A stretch of 64,000 bases of DNA, taken from positions 620,001 to 684,000 of the forward strand of contig NZ_CP070947.1 in the NCBI RefSeq assembly GCF_017084445.1. The letters run 5' to 3'. The translations under genes were made by a program, and so were the position numbers. This DNA is from Mycoplasma sp. Mirounga ES2805-ORL. GTDB lineage: Bacteria > Bacillota_I > Bacilli_A > Mycoplasmatales > Metamycoplasmataceae. A model generated the notes under the pieces. The model ran no database searches and had not been told where the DNA came from. It saw nothing but the letters and a program-made list of their open reading frames with translations. Below are positions 43,178 through 55,083 of this stretch, in pieces; the stretch's first letter is position 1; each line of letters starts with the position of its first letter.

Positions 43178-44734
43178 TTAAATACAGCTGTTTATTTTAG
43201 ATTTGAAGAACTCAAAATTATTCTTAGCCTCTTTTTTAGTTTTGCCATAAGCAAAAATATAAAATTTAATTTTAGGTTCGGTTCCACTAGGCCTTAAGGC
43301 GATTCATGAGTTGCTGTTAGAAAACGAAATTTTAAGCATGTTAGATTTTAAAAAATCATCTTTGTTATTAAAATCTTCTAAAATAGAATTTTCTAGATTT
43401 ATTTCCTTAAATTTATTTTGGATATCTTCTAGGCATATATTCTCTTTAATTTCTATCTCGATATTTCCACTTTCAATAAATCCATATTTTTTATATATAT
43501 TTTGAAGCACATCAATTAAGGTTAAATTTCGATTTTTATAGTATTGGATCATTTTAAGTAAAATAACAACTGACTGTAGAGCATCTTTATCTAAAGCTAT
43601 TTTATTATTAATTAATGAACCATAACTTTCTTCAAAAGCATATATTACTTCCTTGTTTTGTTCTTTTAGTTGATTGATTAGCATACCAATTCATTTAAAA
43701 CCGGTAGGAACTACATGTGATTCAATTTTGTTTTGCTTTGCAATTACACTAGGTAAGTTAGTTGATACAAAAGAATATATTAAATGTTTATTTTTGTAGT
43801 GCTTTGTTGTTTCAAGTAAAAAATTAAAAATTAATATTGCCGTTTCATTTCCATTTAATTGAATGTATCTTTTTTTATTTTTGCAAACGATTCCAACTCT
43901 ATCGCTATCAGGATCTGTTACTATAAGAGCATCTAAATCATGTTTTTTGCCTAATTTTAAAAGCCGCTCATAAGCTTCTGGTTTCTCAGGATTAGGATAT
44001 TGAACGAAACTAAATTTATCATCAATAACCATTTGTTCTTTTTCAAAGAAGGTACTTGGATTTTCAGAGTCATAATCCATTTTTAGTGAATCAAAAATAT
44101 CTTTAATGAACACGCTGCCTGTCCCATGTAAGGGCGAATAACCAATTTTTATTTTATTTATTTCAATTGACGGACCAATTTTACTTAATTCTTTTATGTA
44201 ATTCTTTTTTCATTTAGGTGAAAAAAATATTAGTCTTGGATAGTTAATTTTGTTTAATTGCTTGTCTAATTTATACTCATCTTTATATGAATGTCATGGC
44301 TTAAAAAATGATTTAACTTCTTCTATCTCTTCAGGCAACATTTGATAACCTTTGTCATTATATAGTTTTATCCCATTATATTGAGCAGGGTTGTGACTTG
44401 CTGTAATATTGAATGCACCTTGTGCTTTTTGAGTTTTAACGACATAACTTACAAAAGGAGTTGGAGTTATTTCTTCACTATAAATTGGTGTAATACCATA
44501 ATTATGCATTATTTGAGCAATCAAAACACTAAATTCATATGAGTTTATTCTATTGTCTCTTCCTATTACTACTTTTATTTCATCAAGATTAGCATATTTA
44601 GATGATAAATATTTTGCGTACCCATTAGCAATTTGTCTCACATAAGCAAAGCCAAGATGGTCCTCGCCATTTCCTACAATTCCTCTAATTCCAGCTGTTC
44701 CAAAACTTAATTTATTTATTTTTTTGTTATTCAT
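43178..44734 (-). CDS. Phosphoglucomutase/phosphomannomutase
   Basis: 518 residues of the alpha-D-phosphohexomutase family. The catalytic serine loop is TASHNPAQYNG, the Mg2+ loop is TDPDSDRVGI, the sugar loop is FEESYGS and the phosphate loop is LRPSGTEPKIKFY. It interconverts hexose 1- and 6-phosphates for glycan or glycolipid precursors. The ATG at 44734 is chosen because TATAAT lies nine bases before it, though an in-frame ATG exists at 44752. It is divergent from the S-component gene. Confidence 0.93.
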
Positions 44735-44743
44735 AATTATTTG

Positions 44744-44749
44744 ATTATA
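44744..44749 (-). promoter_or_regulatory. -10 box of the phosphohexomutase gene
   Basis: TATAAT on the minus strand, 9 bases before the ATG at 44734, back to back with the promoter at 44767. Confidence 0.5.
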
Positions 44750-44766
44750 CATATTTAATTTCAACA

Positions 44767-44772
44767 TATAAT
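44767..44772 (+). promoter_or_regulatory. -10 box of the third S component gene
   Basis: TATAAT 7 bases before the ATG at 44780. Confidence 0.5.
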
Positions 44773-44779
44773 TGAAACG

Positions 44780-45682
44780 ATGAATTTTTCTGAAAAAACA
44801 AAAGATATTAATTTTGAAGAACAAACTTTTATTTCAAAATTAAAAAATTATTTCTATAAAGGCGCCTTTAAGGTATCTGTTTTTGATATAGCAATTGCGG
44901 GTATCTTTTTATCTTTAAATATTGCAACATCATTTATTAAAAAATTTACAATAATGAGAGTAATACCTATCCAAATTGAATTCATTTTTTATATGTTTTA
45001 TGGTTTAGTATTTGGAATTTATAAAGGTGCTTTTTTAGCTTTATTAGCTGATACATTATCATTACTCGTAATGGGGGGGATAGGCATGTGATATTGAGTG
45101 TATGCCATTCAGCCGCCATTAATAGCAATCATTTCTAGTCTATATTTCTTCTTTTTTAAAGAAACAAAATATTTTAAGTTATTCATGCCTTTAATAATTT
45201 TTATTGCTGCCTTTACGGGCATGATGCTAACTTATATATTTCATTCTAGCGCTGATGGAATGTTGAAACTAAATAATAGTAAAAAACACCCAGAATATAT
45301 TTCAAGCCATATTGTTTTATATTTTATTATTGGATTTTTATTAATGTTTTTAGTAGCGGGAATATCTTTTTTAATAATCTATTTCAAAACTAAAAAAGAT
45401 AAATATTTAAATTACTATATGATTTTTAGTTTGATAACTTTTATCATAATAATTTTTAGGTGAATATTAGGTCCTATTTCATATATATCATTCTACAATT
45501 ATTTTTATGCTAAAAATTCTTTTAAGAGCGTTGGCAAGGATTACATTATTATTCTAGTTCCTATATTAATCAAAACAATTATTGTTATACCTGTTTATGT
45601 TGTGTTCCTAACACCAACATTTTCTGTTGTTACATTTATATCTTCAAGACAAAATGAAATATTACTAAAATCAAAATGATAA
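44780..45682 (+). CDS. ECF transporter S component, substrate unknown
   Basis: 300 residues. After a charged N-terminus of ~35 residues, the block IPIQIEFIFYMFYGLVFGIY and KGAFLALLADTLSLLV follows the S-component pattern, with about seven hydrophobic helices in all. An internal GGGGGGG run at 45073-45079 codes for Met-Gly-Gly-Ile and is unusual in such AT-rich DNA. It lies 18 bases before nusB. Substrate cannot be assigned. Confidence 0.68.
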
Positions 45683-45685
45683 TAA

Positions 45686-45691
45686 TATAAA
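45686..45691 (+). promoter_or_regulatory. Possible -10 box (TATAAA) of nusB
   Basis: TATAAA 9 bases before the nusB ATG. It is not perfect, and nusB could also be read from the upstream gene. Confidence 0.4.
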
Positions 45692-45700
45692 ATACATACT

Positions 45701-46120
45701 ATGAAAAATAGACGTCAAAACAGAAAAGAAATAATCTCAATTATTTACAAATACTATTTATTAGAACGCGAATTTAATCTAAATCAACTTTTTGAAGAAG
45801 AAGACGATTTAGATAATTCTCAGTTTAATGAATTAAAAGAAATATTTATTAACATCAATAAGTATGAATTAATCATAAAACCTTTTTTAAAAGATGGTTG
45901 AACTTGAGATAGAATAAGCCCTTTAATTAAAGGTATCTTAATATATGCAACATATGAGTTTGCTATTACACCACCTAAAATAGTTGTTAATGAAGCAATT
46001 GAAATAACTAAAGAATATTTCGATGTCGAAGGAAATGAAGATTATAAAATGGTGAATGCAATTCTTTCAAATGTATTCAAACTAATTAAATCTAAGATAA
46101 CTAAAAAAGAAACTGAATAA
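45701..46120 (+). CDS. nusB: Transcription antitermination factor NusB
   Basis: 139 residues, all-helical. RRQNRKEIISIIYKYYLLE corresponds to the NusB R-R-x-AR...LY start. WTWDRISPLIKGILIYATYE and VNEAIEITKEYF...MVNAILSNVFK match the conserved second half. It binds boxA RNA with S10 in rRNA antitermination. No Shine-Dalgarno precedes the ATG. Confidence 0.88.
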
Positions 46121-46150
46121 AAAAAACTGCGCTTAGTAGCACAGTTTTTT
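46121..46150. terminator. Bidirectional terminator between nusB and the giant surface protein gene
   Basis: AAAAAACTG(C)GC and GC(A)CAGTTTTTT pair around TTAGTA with one mismatch. T-runs follow on both strands. Confidence 0.75.
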
Positions 46151-46151
46151 A

Positions 46152-49100
46152 TTATTTAAATCATTCATTTGCTGATAGGCTTGGTTGTTCAGATGTCGAT
46201 GTTTGATTTTCGAAAGTATTTGTACCAGCATTATAAAATGAAGTTCAATCATTATTATGAGTAATACCATGTAATTTTCTAATTCATTTAAGTTGTTTAT
46301 TTAGAAGTGTATATATTCTATGAACTAGTTTATTTGCTATATATTGATTTGTTTTGTCACCGTTGTATCCCATATGAGGAGCTTCATGTTTTATATTTTC
46401 ATATATTGTATTAAAACCTTCAAAAGTGGTATCGTGTTTTATATTATCTATTTCTGATCTCTGTGTTGTTTCTAAACTTGTTGTATTAAATGAATTTAAA
46501 ATTCTTGATATTCTATTTAATATTCCATCATATTCGCCTGGATTATTGTTTGAAATTTTAATTCTTGATCAGTATTGCGATTGGAACAATTTGTTTGCAA
46601 ATTCAGCAATATCTGAATCTTTTGTATATTCACTAAATGTTCTAATATTAGCTTCTTCATTTGTTAGTTGGAAAGCAATAAAATCGTTGTACATAAATCT
46701 GTTAATTATTCTTGAAAGAGATTTTTTGTCTTTTTCACTATAGTTAACTAATCCTTTTCTATCTTGCAAGATAATAGCATCGCTTCTATCTCTTAATTTT
46801 TCTTCCTTGTTAATAACTTCAACTGAAGTATCAAATATGTTAGTTACATTTTCAAATAGTTTATCTCAATTATCATTTGTAGCGTTTATTGTTCCTGAAA
46901 CATATTTATCGTTAAGTAATTTTACATTTACAATATCTTGAAGCGCTTTTTTCATTTCTTGAATTAAAGATTCTTTATTATTTGCGTAGTCATAAGGTTC
47001 TGAGTAAAGTTTTACATTACTATTCTTAATTACATCTGAATTAGTTCCAAATTCAATATATGACCCATCTTTTGCGTGGTTTGTAAATGAAAATGGTGTG
47101 GATTCATTAATGAGAGCATGCTCTCCAAACATATCTATAAATATAGAAGCATCTACTGCTAAATAATGTATTGCTGAGTCCCTTTTTAGAAATTCGGCAA
47201 TTATGTCTTTTTTAGCATTTATAACAGCTTCATCAACATTGTTAACATTAGTTTGCAATTGAACATCATTTGTGGTGTCTAATGAATTTGAGTTTAATGT
47301 TGAAATTAAGTTATTTGAAGTATTCGCGAATCTTCCTGTATTTGTTTCGTGCGATTTTAGATATTCTTTCACTTCATTAGAATCGATAACAACTCTCTCT
47401 TTATTAGCTTTGAGAATATCTTTGTTAAGTTGAATTTTAGCTTCTTCAAGAACTTTAGCCGAAGATGAAGAATCGTTTAATATTGTTTTAGCCTTAATGA
47501 AGGCATTTTCTAGATTAGTTTTAATTAGAGAATATTTATCATCATCTAATTTAGCAATTTCATTTATTTCATTGTTATTAATTGTTTTATCAAGTGCTTT
47601 TTTTGCAATAATTTGCGAGGCTTTATCTATCTTTTCTTGAGCTTTAGCTTTTTTAGTAGGATCTACTATTTTAATTAATTCTTTTTTAGCATTATCAATA
47701 TTTTGTTTGTCGTCTAAAGATTCTGATGAATCAGTAACTTTTTCAGCAAATTCGATTGCTTTGTTTGTTGCTTCATCATCTAATGCCTCTTTTGCTTGTA
47801 ATTTTTGCTCCGCTTTATCTATTGCTTCTTGAGCCTTAGCTTTTTTAGCTAAGTCAGTAATTTTAGATAATTCCTTTTTTGCGGCTGTTATAGCTATTTT
47901 GTCTTGTGCTGGAGTCGTATCATCTGTAACTTTTTCAGCTTCTAAAATAGCTTTATCTCTAGCGTCGGTCTCAGCAGATTCCTTAGCTTGTAATCTATTT
48001 TCAGCGGCAGATATTAGATTATTTGCTTCTTCTTTTTTTGATGAATCAATAATTTTATCTAGTTCCAATTTTGCACTTTCTATTGAAGATTTATCTTCTA
48101 GAATTGTTGACTCACTAGCACTTTCTTTAACTTTATTGCATTCTTTTTTAATTTTATTAAAGGCAACATCATCATTTTTATTTTGTTTATCAGTAATTGC
48201 TTTTTGAATAGCTTTATCTAAGACTTCTTTAGCATTATTAATTTCTATTTTTGTTGCAGAAGGCGAACGGTCATAAACGTCTTGAGCAACCTTAAAGGCA
48301 TTAGTTAGTTCATTAATAATGTCATTATCTTCACCGTCTGCGAGTTTTGCAAGTTCTTTAGATTTTTTGCTTAAAGAATTATTCAATAATTGTTTAGCAT
48401 TAGTTAGTTCATTGTCAATAGTTGTTCTTAATGAAGTTGCATCTGACATTGCATCTCCAAGAGTTTTTATAGCTTTATTAAAGCCTTCCACTGTTTTTAA
48501 ACCGGATTGGTCAACTTTCTTAGATTCTGCTATAGCTTTTTCTAAGTTTGCAATAATAACGTCATAACTTTTTTTATTATCGGCATTTTTTAATTCATCT
48601 ATTTTAGATTTAACATCTTTTAGTTTTTGAGTGTAATTATTATTAGCTTTTGCTATTTTAGCAATTAAAATTGCTTCTTCTAATTCCTTTTTAGCATCTT
48701 TAAGTTCTTGAGTGGTTGACTTAGAATTTGTTTCAATTTTTTTAGCTTTACTAAATGCATCTTGAAGTGAAGTTTTTATCTCATGATCTTCTGGAGAATT
48801 ATATTTATCTAGTTCATCTGATTCTTTATCAGTACTATTAGTTAAAGAGCTTTTTGCGGCTGTTTTAATAGCATCTAATAGATCATTTTTAAATTTAATT
48901 AAGTCTTTTGCTGTTGAAGTAGGTTCATTAATGATATCTTCTGCAATTTCGAATGAATGTTTAAGAACATCTTTAATTGCCTCTGTAGCACAATCCTTTA
49001 GTTCATTTACTTTAGTGTTTATAATTTGTTGTAATTTAGCTTTTTCAATTTCTTTTTCAAGAATTTTGTTAGCCTCTTCTAGTTCTTCAGTTGTTGATGA

Positions 49101-50942
49101 ATCGATGTTTTTTGATTCAGCTTCTTCAAATACATTTTTAAGAATTTCTTGAAGTTCGGAATCTAATGTATTTTTTAATGCAATATTTTCTACTAATTTT
49201 TTCTTAGCTGCATTTTTAATAGCACTAGTAAGTTTTATAGTTTCTTTATCAAACGAAATCATTTGTTCTTGATAGGTTTCAAAATCATTTTCTTGAGGTT
49301 CATCCTTATCTAACAAGGATTTCGCTTTTTCAAACTCAATCTTAAGTTCTTCTTTGATGGTATCTTCATATAGAGATAATTTTTCATCTCTTAAAATAAA
49401 TACTTTTTCTAATTTGTCTTTAGAAGCGAGGTATACCTTTTTAAGATCTTTAATAGCTTTTGTTCTTGATTCGTTTAATACATTGTAAGCATCTGCTAAT
49501 TCCGCTTCAGTAGCTTTAGGATTATTTTTACCCAAAACATTTTGAGCGACCAATAAGTCGTTATCTAATTTAAGTTTGCTGTCGTTTGTGAAAAAACCTT
49601 TTTCATCATTTATCTTTTTAATTAAATTCTCTAACTTTATTTCAGCTGCTTGATGAGAATCAGCTTTAGCAATAATTGCATTTAGAATTGCATCATCTAA
49701 TTTTCTCTTAGCTTCAAGAATTTCAAATTTAGAAGAAGTTTTAGATATGTTTTCAGCATCGTTGAAAGCTTGTTTTAAATTATTAATAATTGTGTCATCA
49801 GCTGGTGAAATTAGTTTTGCAAGTTCACTATCCTTTTTTAAAATTGAAGTATCTAAATCAGCCCATGCTTTTTCAATTTTATTTTTGTCATCTTTTGCTT
49901 TATTTATAGCTTCTTGTAATTCAACGTTAGCATCATCAACCATTTGCGGTGTAGCTTTTTCATTATCTAATATTTTTTTAGCTTCTGAATAGGCTTGTTC
50001 TAGCTCTTTATTTATTGTTGGATAACCGTGTGCGTTAGAAATAGAAACATTAGGATATTTATCTAATTCAGTTTGTTTGTCATTATATAGTTGTTGTAAT
50101 GGAATTTTCTTTTCAACTAATTTTTGCTTTTCAACTATTTCGTTATATTTTCTATTCAAATTGTTTTTTGCTTCACTTAATTCATTTAATGTTGCTTCAG
50201 GAGAAACTTTATTTAATAAATCTTTAGTTTTTTTAATTTCTTGGTCTAACTGATTTTTTAAATCAATATAGTGGGAAGAAGAGCTTAATATATTATTTGA
50301 AAATTTTTCGGCTTTTTCAATTTCTATACTTAACTGTTCTATAGCATTATCAATTAAATTCTTACTAGATATAGCCTTATTTTTAGCTTTAGATATTTCA
50401 ATTAAAACTTTTGCTAAATTAGCTGTTTTTTGATCAATATCTTCTTGTTTTAGATTATTTAATTCAGATTGATTAGTTGGTAGACTATTTTCAGTAATCG
50501 TTTTTTTTGCTTTTTCAATTTCTGTATCTAGTTTAGCTTTTATTGAAGCATATTTGGCTTCGTTGCCTAAAATATTTATTTCAGCTATAAACTTAGTTAA
50601 TGCTTTTGTAGCAATAATATGCTTTTTAATAGATAATTCCTTTTGAACTTGATTTAGTCTAATTTGAAATTCTTTTTTATCAGTATCTTTTATATTTGAA
50701 TTATTTTCAATTTTTTTATAGTCTTCTTTTGCTTTTTTTACTAATTCTTCAATTATTAGAATATCTTCATTTTTAATTTCTTTATTTTGAACATTTTTAA
50801 GTTTATTTTCAGCTTTAATTAAGTTTTTGTAAAAACCCTTTTCATTATTTTTATCCAACAAAATATAAACTGTTCCTGCTGTTGCTGCAGCGGTAAGTAA
50901 AACTAGACCGGTAGCGGTCACTTTCTTATTTTTTGAACTCAT
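46152..50942 (-). CDS. Giant membrane-anchored coiled-coil surface protein (Lmp-like)
   Basis: 1596 residues. One membrane helix near the N-terminus (VTATGLVLLTAAATAGTVYI, residues 9-28) has no lipobox, so it should stay as an anchor. Residues ~30-1220 are helical and repetitive. They contain FIVAR-like units of ~60 residues (AFxxAkxi...t..el..Ak..L..AI..A), and three ~65-residue copies of KELxKIxDxxKKAKAQEAIDKA near 960, 1024 and 1094. Residues ~1230-1596 are a different, globular region with aromatic residues and IKHEAPHMGYNG near 1519. Architecture recalls the large repeat membrane proteins (Lmp) of M. hominis, but homology is not proven. AAGGAG precedes the ATG, and the gene lies 31 bases behind the DUF2188-like gene. 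Confidence 0.85.
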
Positions 50943-50973
50943 TGTTTCTCCTTGATTTTTGGTGCATATTTTA

Positions 50974-51984
50974 TTAGAAGACTAATATTCCTAATACATG
51001 CAAAATTATTAAAATTAAATCTACTGTAAGTATTAGTAAACTAATAGCTAATAATCATCATCAGCCTTTATTTGTTTTTTTAGATTTTACATTTAGTGTT
51101 GTTTCTTCTTTTGTTACAATCTTTTCTTCTTTTTCTTTAAAATTTGTTATTTCTTGTTGTTTTTTATCTGATTCAAAATTATTATTTTCAAGATGATATG
51201 TAATCAAAACACCCTTGTTTTCAGGAAGTAATTGTTTTTTATCAATAACTAAATTGTATTTTGAGTTAGATTTAATATCTGAATTTTTAATTTCTTTTGG
51301 TTCTTTATTTGCGACATCAGCGGTTAAGAATGTGTTTTCTAGTTCTTTGTTTAATTCAATAACTTCTTCTGGCATCCCTTCTTTAAAACCTTCAATAATT
51401 TTTATTGTATTTTTAGAGGTGTTGTCTTCGTCTCCAACAACATAAATGATTTCTAATTTATTGTTGTTAATAACATTGATTTCTGAAATAATAACTTCAT
51501 ATTTTGATTTAATTTCTATATCTTCTTCAACAATTTCCTTAGCATATTTAGTTTCAATATCTTTAATTGAAAAAATTACTTTGTTCGCTTCGTCATCTCA
51601 ATTAACTTCAGTTTTTTTAGTTTTTGATTTTGTTTGTTCAACTAAGTTTTCTTTATTAATAAATTCAATTGCCTCTTCATCTTTAACATTAGCTTCCTTA
51701 ACTTTATCTAAGATAATTCTTGCGTTTTCGTATGTTGAGTTACCTCTAAATGCCCCATCCCTGTGGAATCATACTTTAGATTCTCCATCAAGTTTTTCAG
51801 CAGTTTCTAAAAAGAACTCTAGTGCTTCATAGAATGTTGGAAAATTTGTAAGAGTTTTAATTTTTGCTCTTTTTACATTAAATGAAATATTTCTATCTTC
51901 ATCGAATTTTTCTGATAAATAAAATTTATTTATATTTGCCTTTTTTACTTTTTTGGTTGTTGTTTTTGCTTTTGTTGTAGCCAT
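50974..51984 (-). CDS. DUF2188-like protein with Lipoprotein_17-like units and a C-terminal membrane tail
   Basis: 336 residues without a signal peptide. A Lys/Thr-rich start leads to a DUF2188-like domain (~20-85): TFYEALEFFLETAEKLDG then KVWFHRDGAFRGN. Two units resembling Lipoprotein_17 follow (EIVEEDIEIKSKYEVIIS ... IIEGFKEG; and KEIKNSDIKSNSKYNLVI). The protein ends in one hydrophobic helix right at the C-terminus, headed by three consecutive UGA Trp codons (GWWWLLAISLLIL). This is a tail-anchor layout. It is followed by the giant coiled-coil protein and probably forms an operon with it. GGAGA precedes the ATG. Domain calls are inference. Confidence 0.7.
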
Positions 51985-52137
51985 TTTTTTCTCCTTACTT
52001 TCAAATTTGAATTAAAGTCTCTTACAAAATAGATTTATTTATGTTTAATAACAAGTTCAATTTAATAATGAATTTAATTAAAATTCAAAGCCTTTTTATT
52101 TTTGAATACATTACATTTAATATGTATCTTAATCAAC

Positions 52138-52143
52138 ATTATA
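52138..52143 (-). promoter_or_regulatory. Possible -10 box of the DUF2188-like/giant protein operon
   Basis: TATAAT on the minus strand about 154 bases before the ATG at 51984. This operon has Shine-Dalgarno sites, so a longer leader is plausible. The surrounding DNA is very AT-rich and chance matches are possible. Confidence 0.3.
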
Positions 52144-52230
52144 TATAAATAATGTGTATGTTCCTATTTTTACCATTTTTATGTGGAAAACTTTTTTACA
52201 AAATCAATAATAATTACTATTGAAAAAAGA

Positions 52231-52262
52231 AAAAAGCGACCGCTTTAGGCGATCACTTTTTG
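52231..52262 (-). terminator. Terminator of the DUF885 lipoprotein gene
   Basis: On the minus strand AAAAAGTGATCGC pairs fully with GCGGTCGCTTTTT (two G-U pairs), followed by more T. This is the strongest hairpin in the window. Confidence 0.85.
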
Positions 52263-52269
52263 TTGTTTA

Positions 52270-55083
52270 TTATTTTTCAATTCCATATTCAGAGAAAATT
52301 AGATTTTCTAATGCTTCCATAGGAATGTTACCGAATTGTAGGTAAAGGTTGAATAGTTTTTTAATTCCATCTTTATCTTCGATAAATTCTTTTCTGGTTT
52401 TTCCGCTCTTAGCTTGAACTTTCTTGTAAATTTCTTTCATAACTTCTTTACCTGAGTTATATGAAGTAGCTTGAGCTGGGTAGCCTAAGTAACGTTTTGG
52501 ATAAGCATAAATATCTGAAGGTAATTGCATGTGTTTTTCCATAAATTCACGTTGTTCTTTAATTGAAATACCTGAACCGATGTAATTATCTGTTTTGTCA
52601 ATTACACCATGGATAGCAGTATCTAATGCAAGACGGTTATCACGCATCATTGCTTCATTTAACATACCGTAGTATTGTAATAAGTTACCAATTTCAATGG
52701 CTTTAATAGCTTGTTCTGTAGGTTGTAGTGTTGTTTGAACTGAGCCGGCAAGATCTCAATATGTTCCACCTGCAACATTTTTGATATATTCAAGTTCGGC
52801 TGGAGTAGCCACTTCACCTGCTAGTGGTGGTAAGTATCCATTTAACGCCTTAGTAAAGTCTGTAGGGATAGCATCTCAGTTATCATTGTCATATGCTGGT
52901 GTTCCATATCATCCAGTTTCCATTGCAAATCATTCAACAAATAATGCTCAACCTTCAGCATATGCAGTACTATCAAATAATCCTTCAATAGCCATACCAC
53001 CTTCAGTTGCTTTGTAACTCTTTGTGTATCAAAGTTGGTTGTGGTGTCCCATCTTAGATTCATGGTTTGTAAACGACGTTGTAGATCATTTTGGTAGCCC
53101 CATATATGGTTTTAGGTTGAAGTAGAATTCGCCTTTTGATGAACTATATGAACCTAAGTCATCACTATTTTCTGCAACTGGCGTAATGTTGCATGATGGA
53201 ATTCCATCATTAAAGAATGATGAAGCATATCCTTCTGTTTTTTCTTTTCAATTATTGTATTGTCTTAAAGCTTCAATACCAGCTGCATACATTTGTTTGT
53301 TTGTTATGCTGCTATTAAATTCATAAGGCATATCACTTAATTTAACTTTTTTGCCACCTTGGTCAGTAGGTTTGTCTAATAATCATCCTTCTGAATCTAT
53401 TAAATTAGCTTCTGTTCCGGCTGGAGCTTTAACAAATTGATCTTCTTTAATGTATTTTTCAAAGCCAGCTTTGTTAGCTTTTTCTCTAAATCCTTTATAT
53501 TTATCTTCTGTTAGTAATTTATTAACTGAGTCTTCACTTAATGTTTTTTCTTCTAAACCGTAGTAGAATTGATCGCTCATGATAAATTTGTATCATTCTT
53601 GCATATCAATTTGTCCACCCTTACGTATGTTTGCGGTAATTTTTACTGATTTAGCAATATTTGAGGCATTAGCTTCTAATTTTACATCATTAAATTTAAA
53701 TTCAGGTGTTCAATCAGCATCTGCACTTCCGGTGATTATTGTTGCTAATTTATTTGCAACAAATTTCATTCCTTCAAGGTTGTTTTTTGAATTTCTAACA
53801 CCTCAATCATATATTTCTTGTGCAGGTTTTTCAACAGTAAGTTGAGCAAATAATTGTGCATCATAGATTTTTTTGGCAGCTTCTTTATTTTCCATACCGC
53901 CAATACCTACTTTTTTAGCAGATAAATCAGCATTTGTGTATCCTAAACCATAAACTGTTTGTCATGCTGATCCCGCAAAAACTGAAATGTGGTCTTCAGC
54001 TTCAAATTCAGAGGCTTTTGAATCTGCTGAAAAGTTAACTTTACTTAGTTTAATTTCAGGGATTTCACCATGTGCCTTATTAAAGTATTCAACACCATAG
54101 AATTTCACAAATTTATTTAATAAATCTTTTGTTTTACCGCCAGAAGTTTTTCCATATTTATCAATAAATTGAGATAAAGTTAGAGATTCATCTGTACCTT
54201 CTATAAATTGTGATAGACCTCTTTTGTAATCTTTATCTTTTTGTAAAATAGCAGCTATACCACGTTTAACATATAGTTTTGAATTTGTAATGCCTTTTGC
54301 AGCACCTTGTTTTAGATTTTCGATTAATTGGTTAAGTTCTTTTTCTGCTAGAAAAGCAACATCATAATATGTTACATTTCAAAAGAATTTAAGCATATTA
54401 TCATCAGAAATATTTGTAGCATTGTGACCTACATATCTAGCATCTGATTCAACAATTTTAATATCAGTTTTGATTAATGTAATCATTTCATCAACTCAAA
54501 CTTTTTCTGTTGTTGATAATTCACCTTTTCTATAATCTTCAAACTTTTTAAGTTCTTCTTTTTCAAAGTCTAGTAGTGCTTTTTTACTGTCGTCAGTTAA
54601 AATTCCACCTGTTTCAAATTTAGAAAGAACTCCTTTTCTTGCTTTTGAAAATATATTCCATTTTTCTTGTATTTCTTTAGCATATATATCTGTGTCTTTT
54701 CTTATATCATTAATTAGACCTTGATCAAGTTTGAAGTTATTCATTTTTGCATCAAGTTCTTCAATAGTATTTTCATCTGTGAAGTCTAATGCTTTAATTT
54801 TTTCTTTTACTTTTTCAATAGTAGCAGGTGTAGTAACATTTGCTAATAATTCTAATTTTTCAATTTTAAATTTAAGTAATTCAACTCTTTTATTTAAAAG
54901 CGCTTTATTGCTTTCAGCATTTTTAGCTTTTGCTTCTGCTTCTTTAAGTTGCTTCTTTAAATTGTCAATTTCTTCTTGTTTTTTTGAATCGTTTCCACAT
55001 GAAACTGTTAGTGCAACTGGCGCAACTGATGCTCCTATTGCTAATGAGTTTCCTAAAACTAACATTAGTTTATTTTTTTTCAT
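52270..55083 (-). CDS. DUF885 family lipoprotein (putative zinc metallopeptidase)
   Basis: 937 residues. The signal peptide ends in a lipobox around LTVSC (residue ~30), then a coiled-coil linker of ~180 residues. The C-terminal ~450 residues match DUF885: TNHESKMGHHNQLWY near residue 670 (family form HExxPGHxxQ), TAYAEGWALFVEW near 705-715 (EGWAxYxE), and MMRDNRLALDTAIH further on. The His, His and Glu spacing is that of gluzincin-type zinc sites. Members are poorly characterised. Being outside the cell, it may process host or surface peptides. The start at MKKNKLML is preferred to an ATG 21 bases upstream, because the signal peptide then begins normally. Confidence 0.83.

Noticed and set aside
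47899-49992. Plus-strand ORFs of 70-100 codons inside the giant surface protein gene
   Set aside because: They are serine-rich mirror translations of a lysine/glutamate-rich gene and have no ribosome-binding sites or family features.
46152-50942. CRISPR-like or tandem DNA repeats in the giant gene
   Set aside because: The repetition is at protein level and imperfect; there are no regularly spaced identical DNA repeats with unique spacers.
52842-53063. 73-codon minus-strand ORF within the DUF885 gene
   Set aside because: It is in a different frame from the long lipoprotein, which reads continuously through this region when UGA is Trp.
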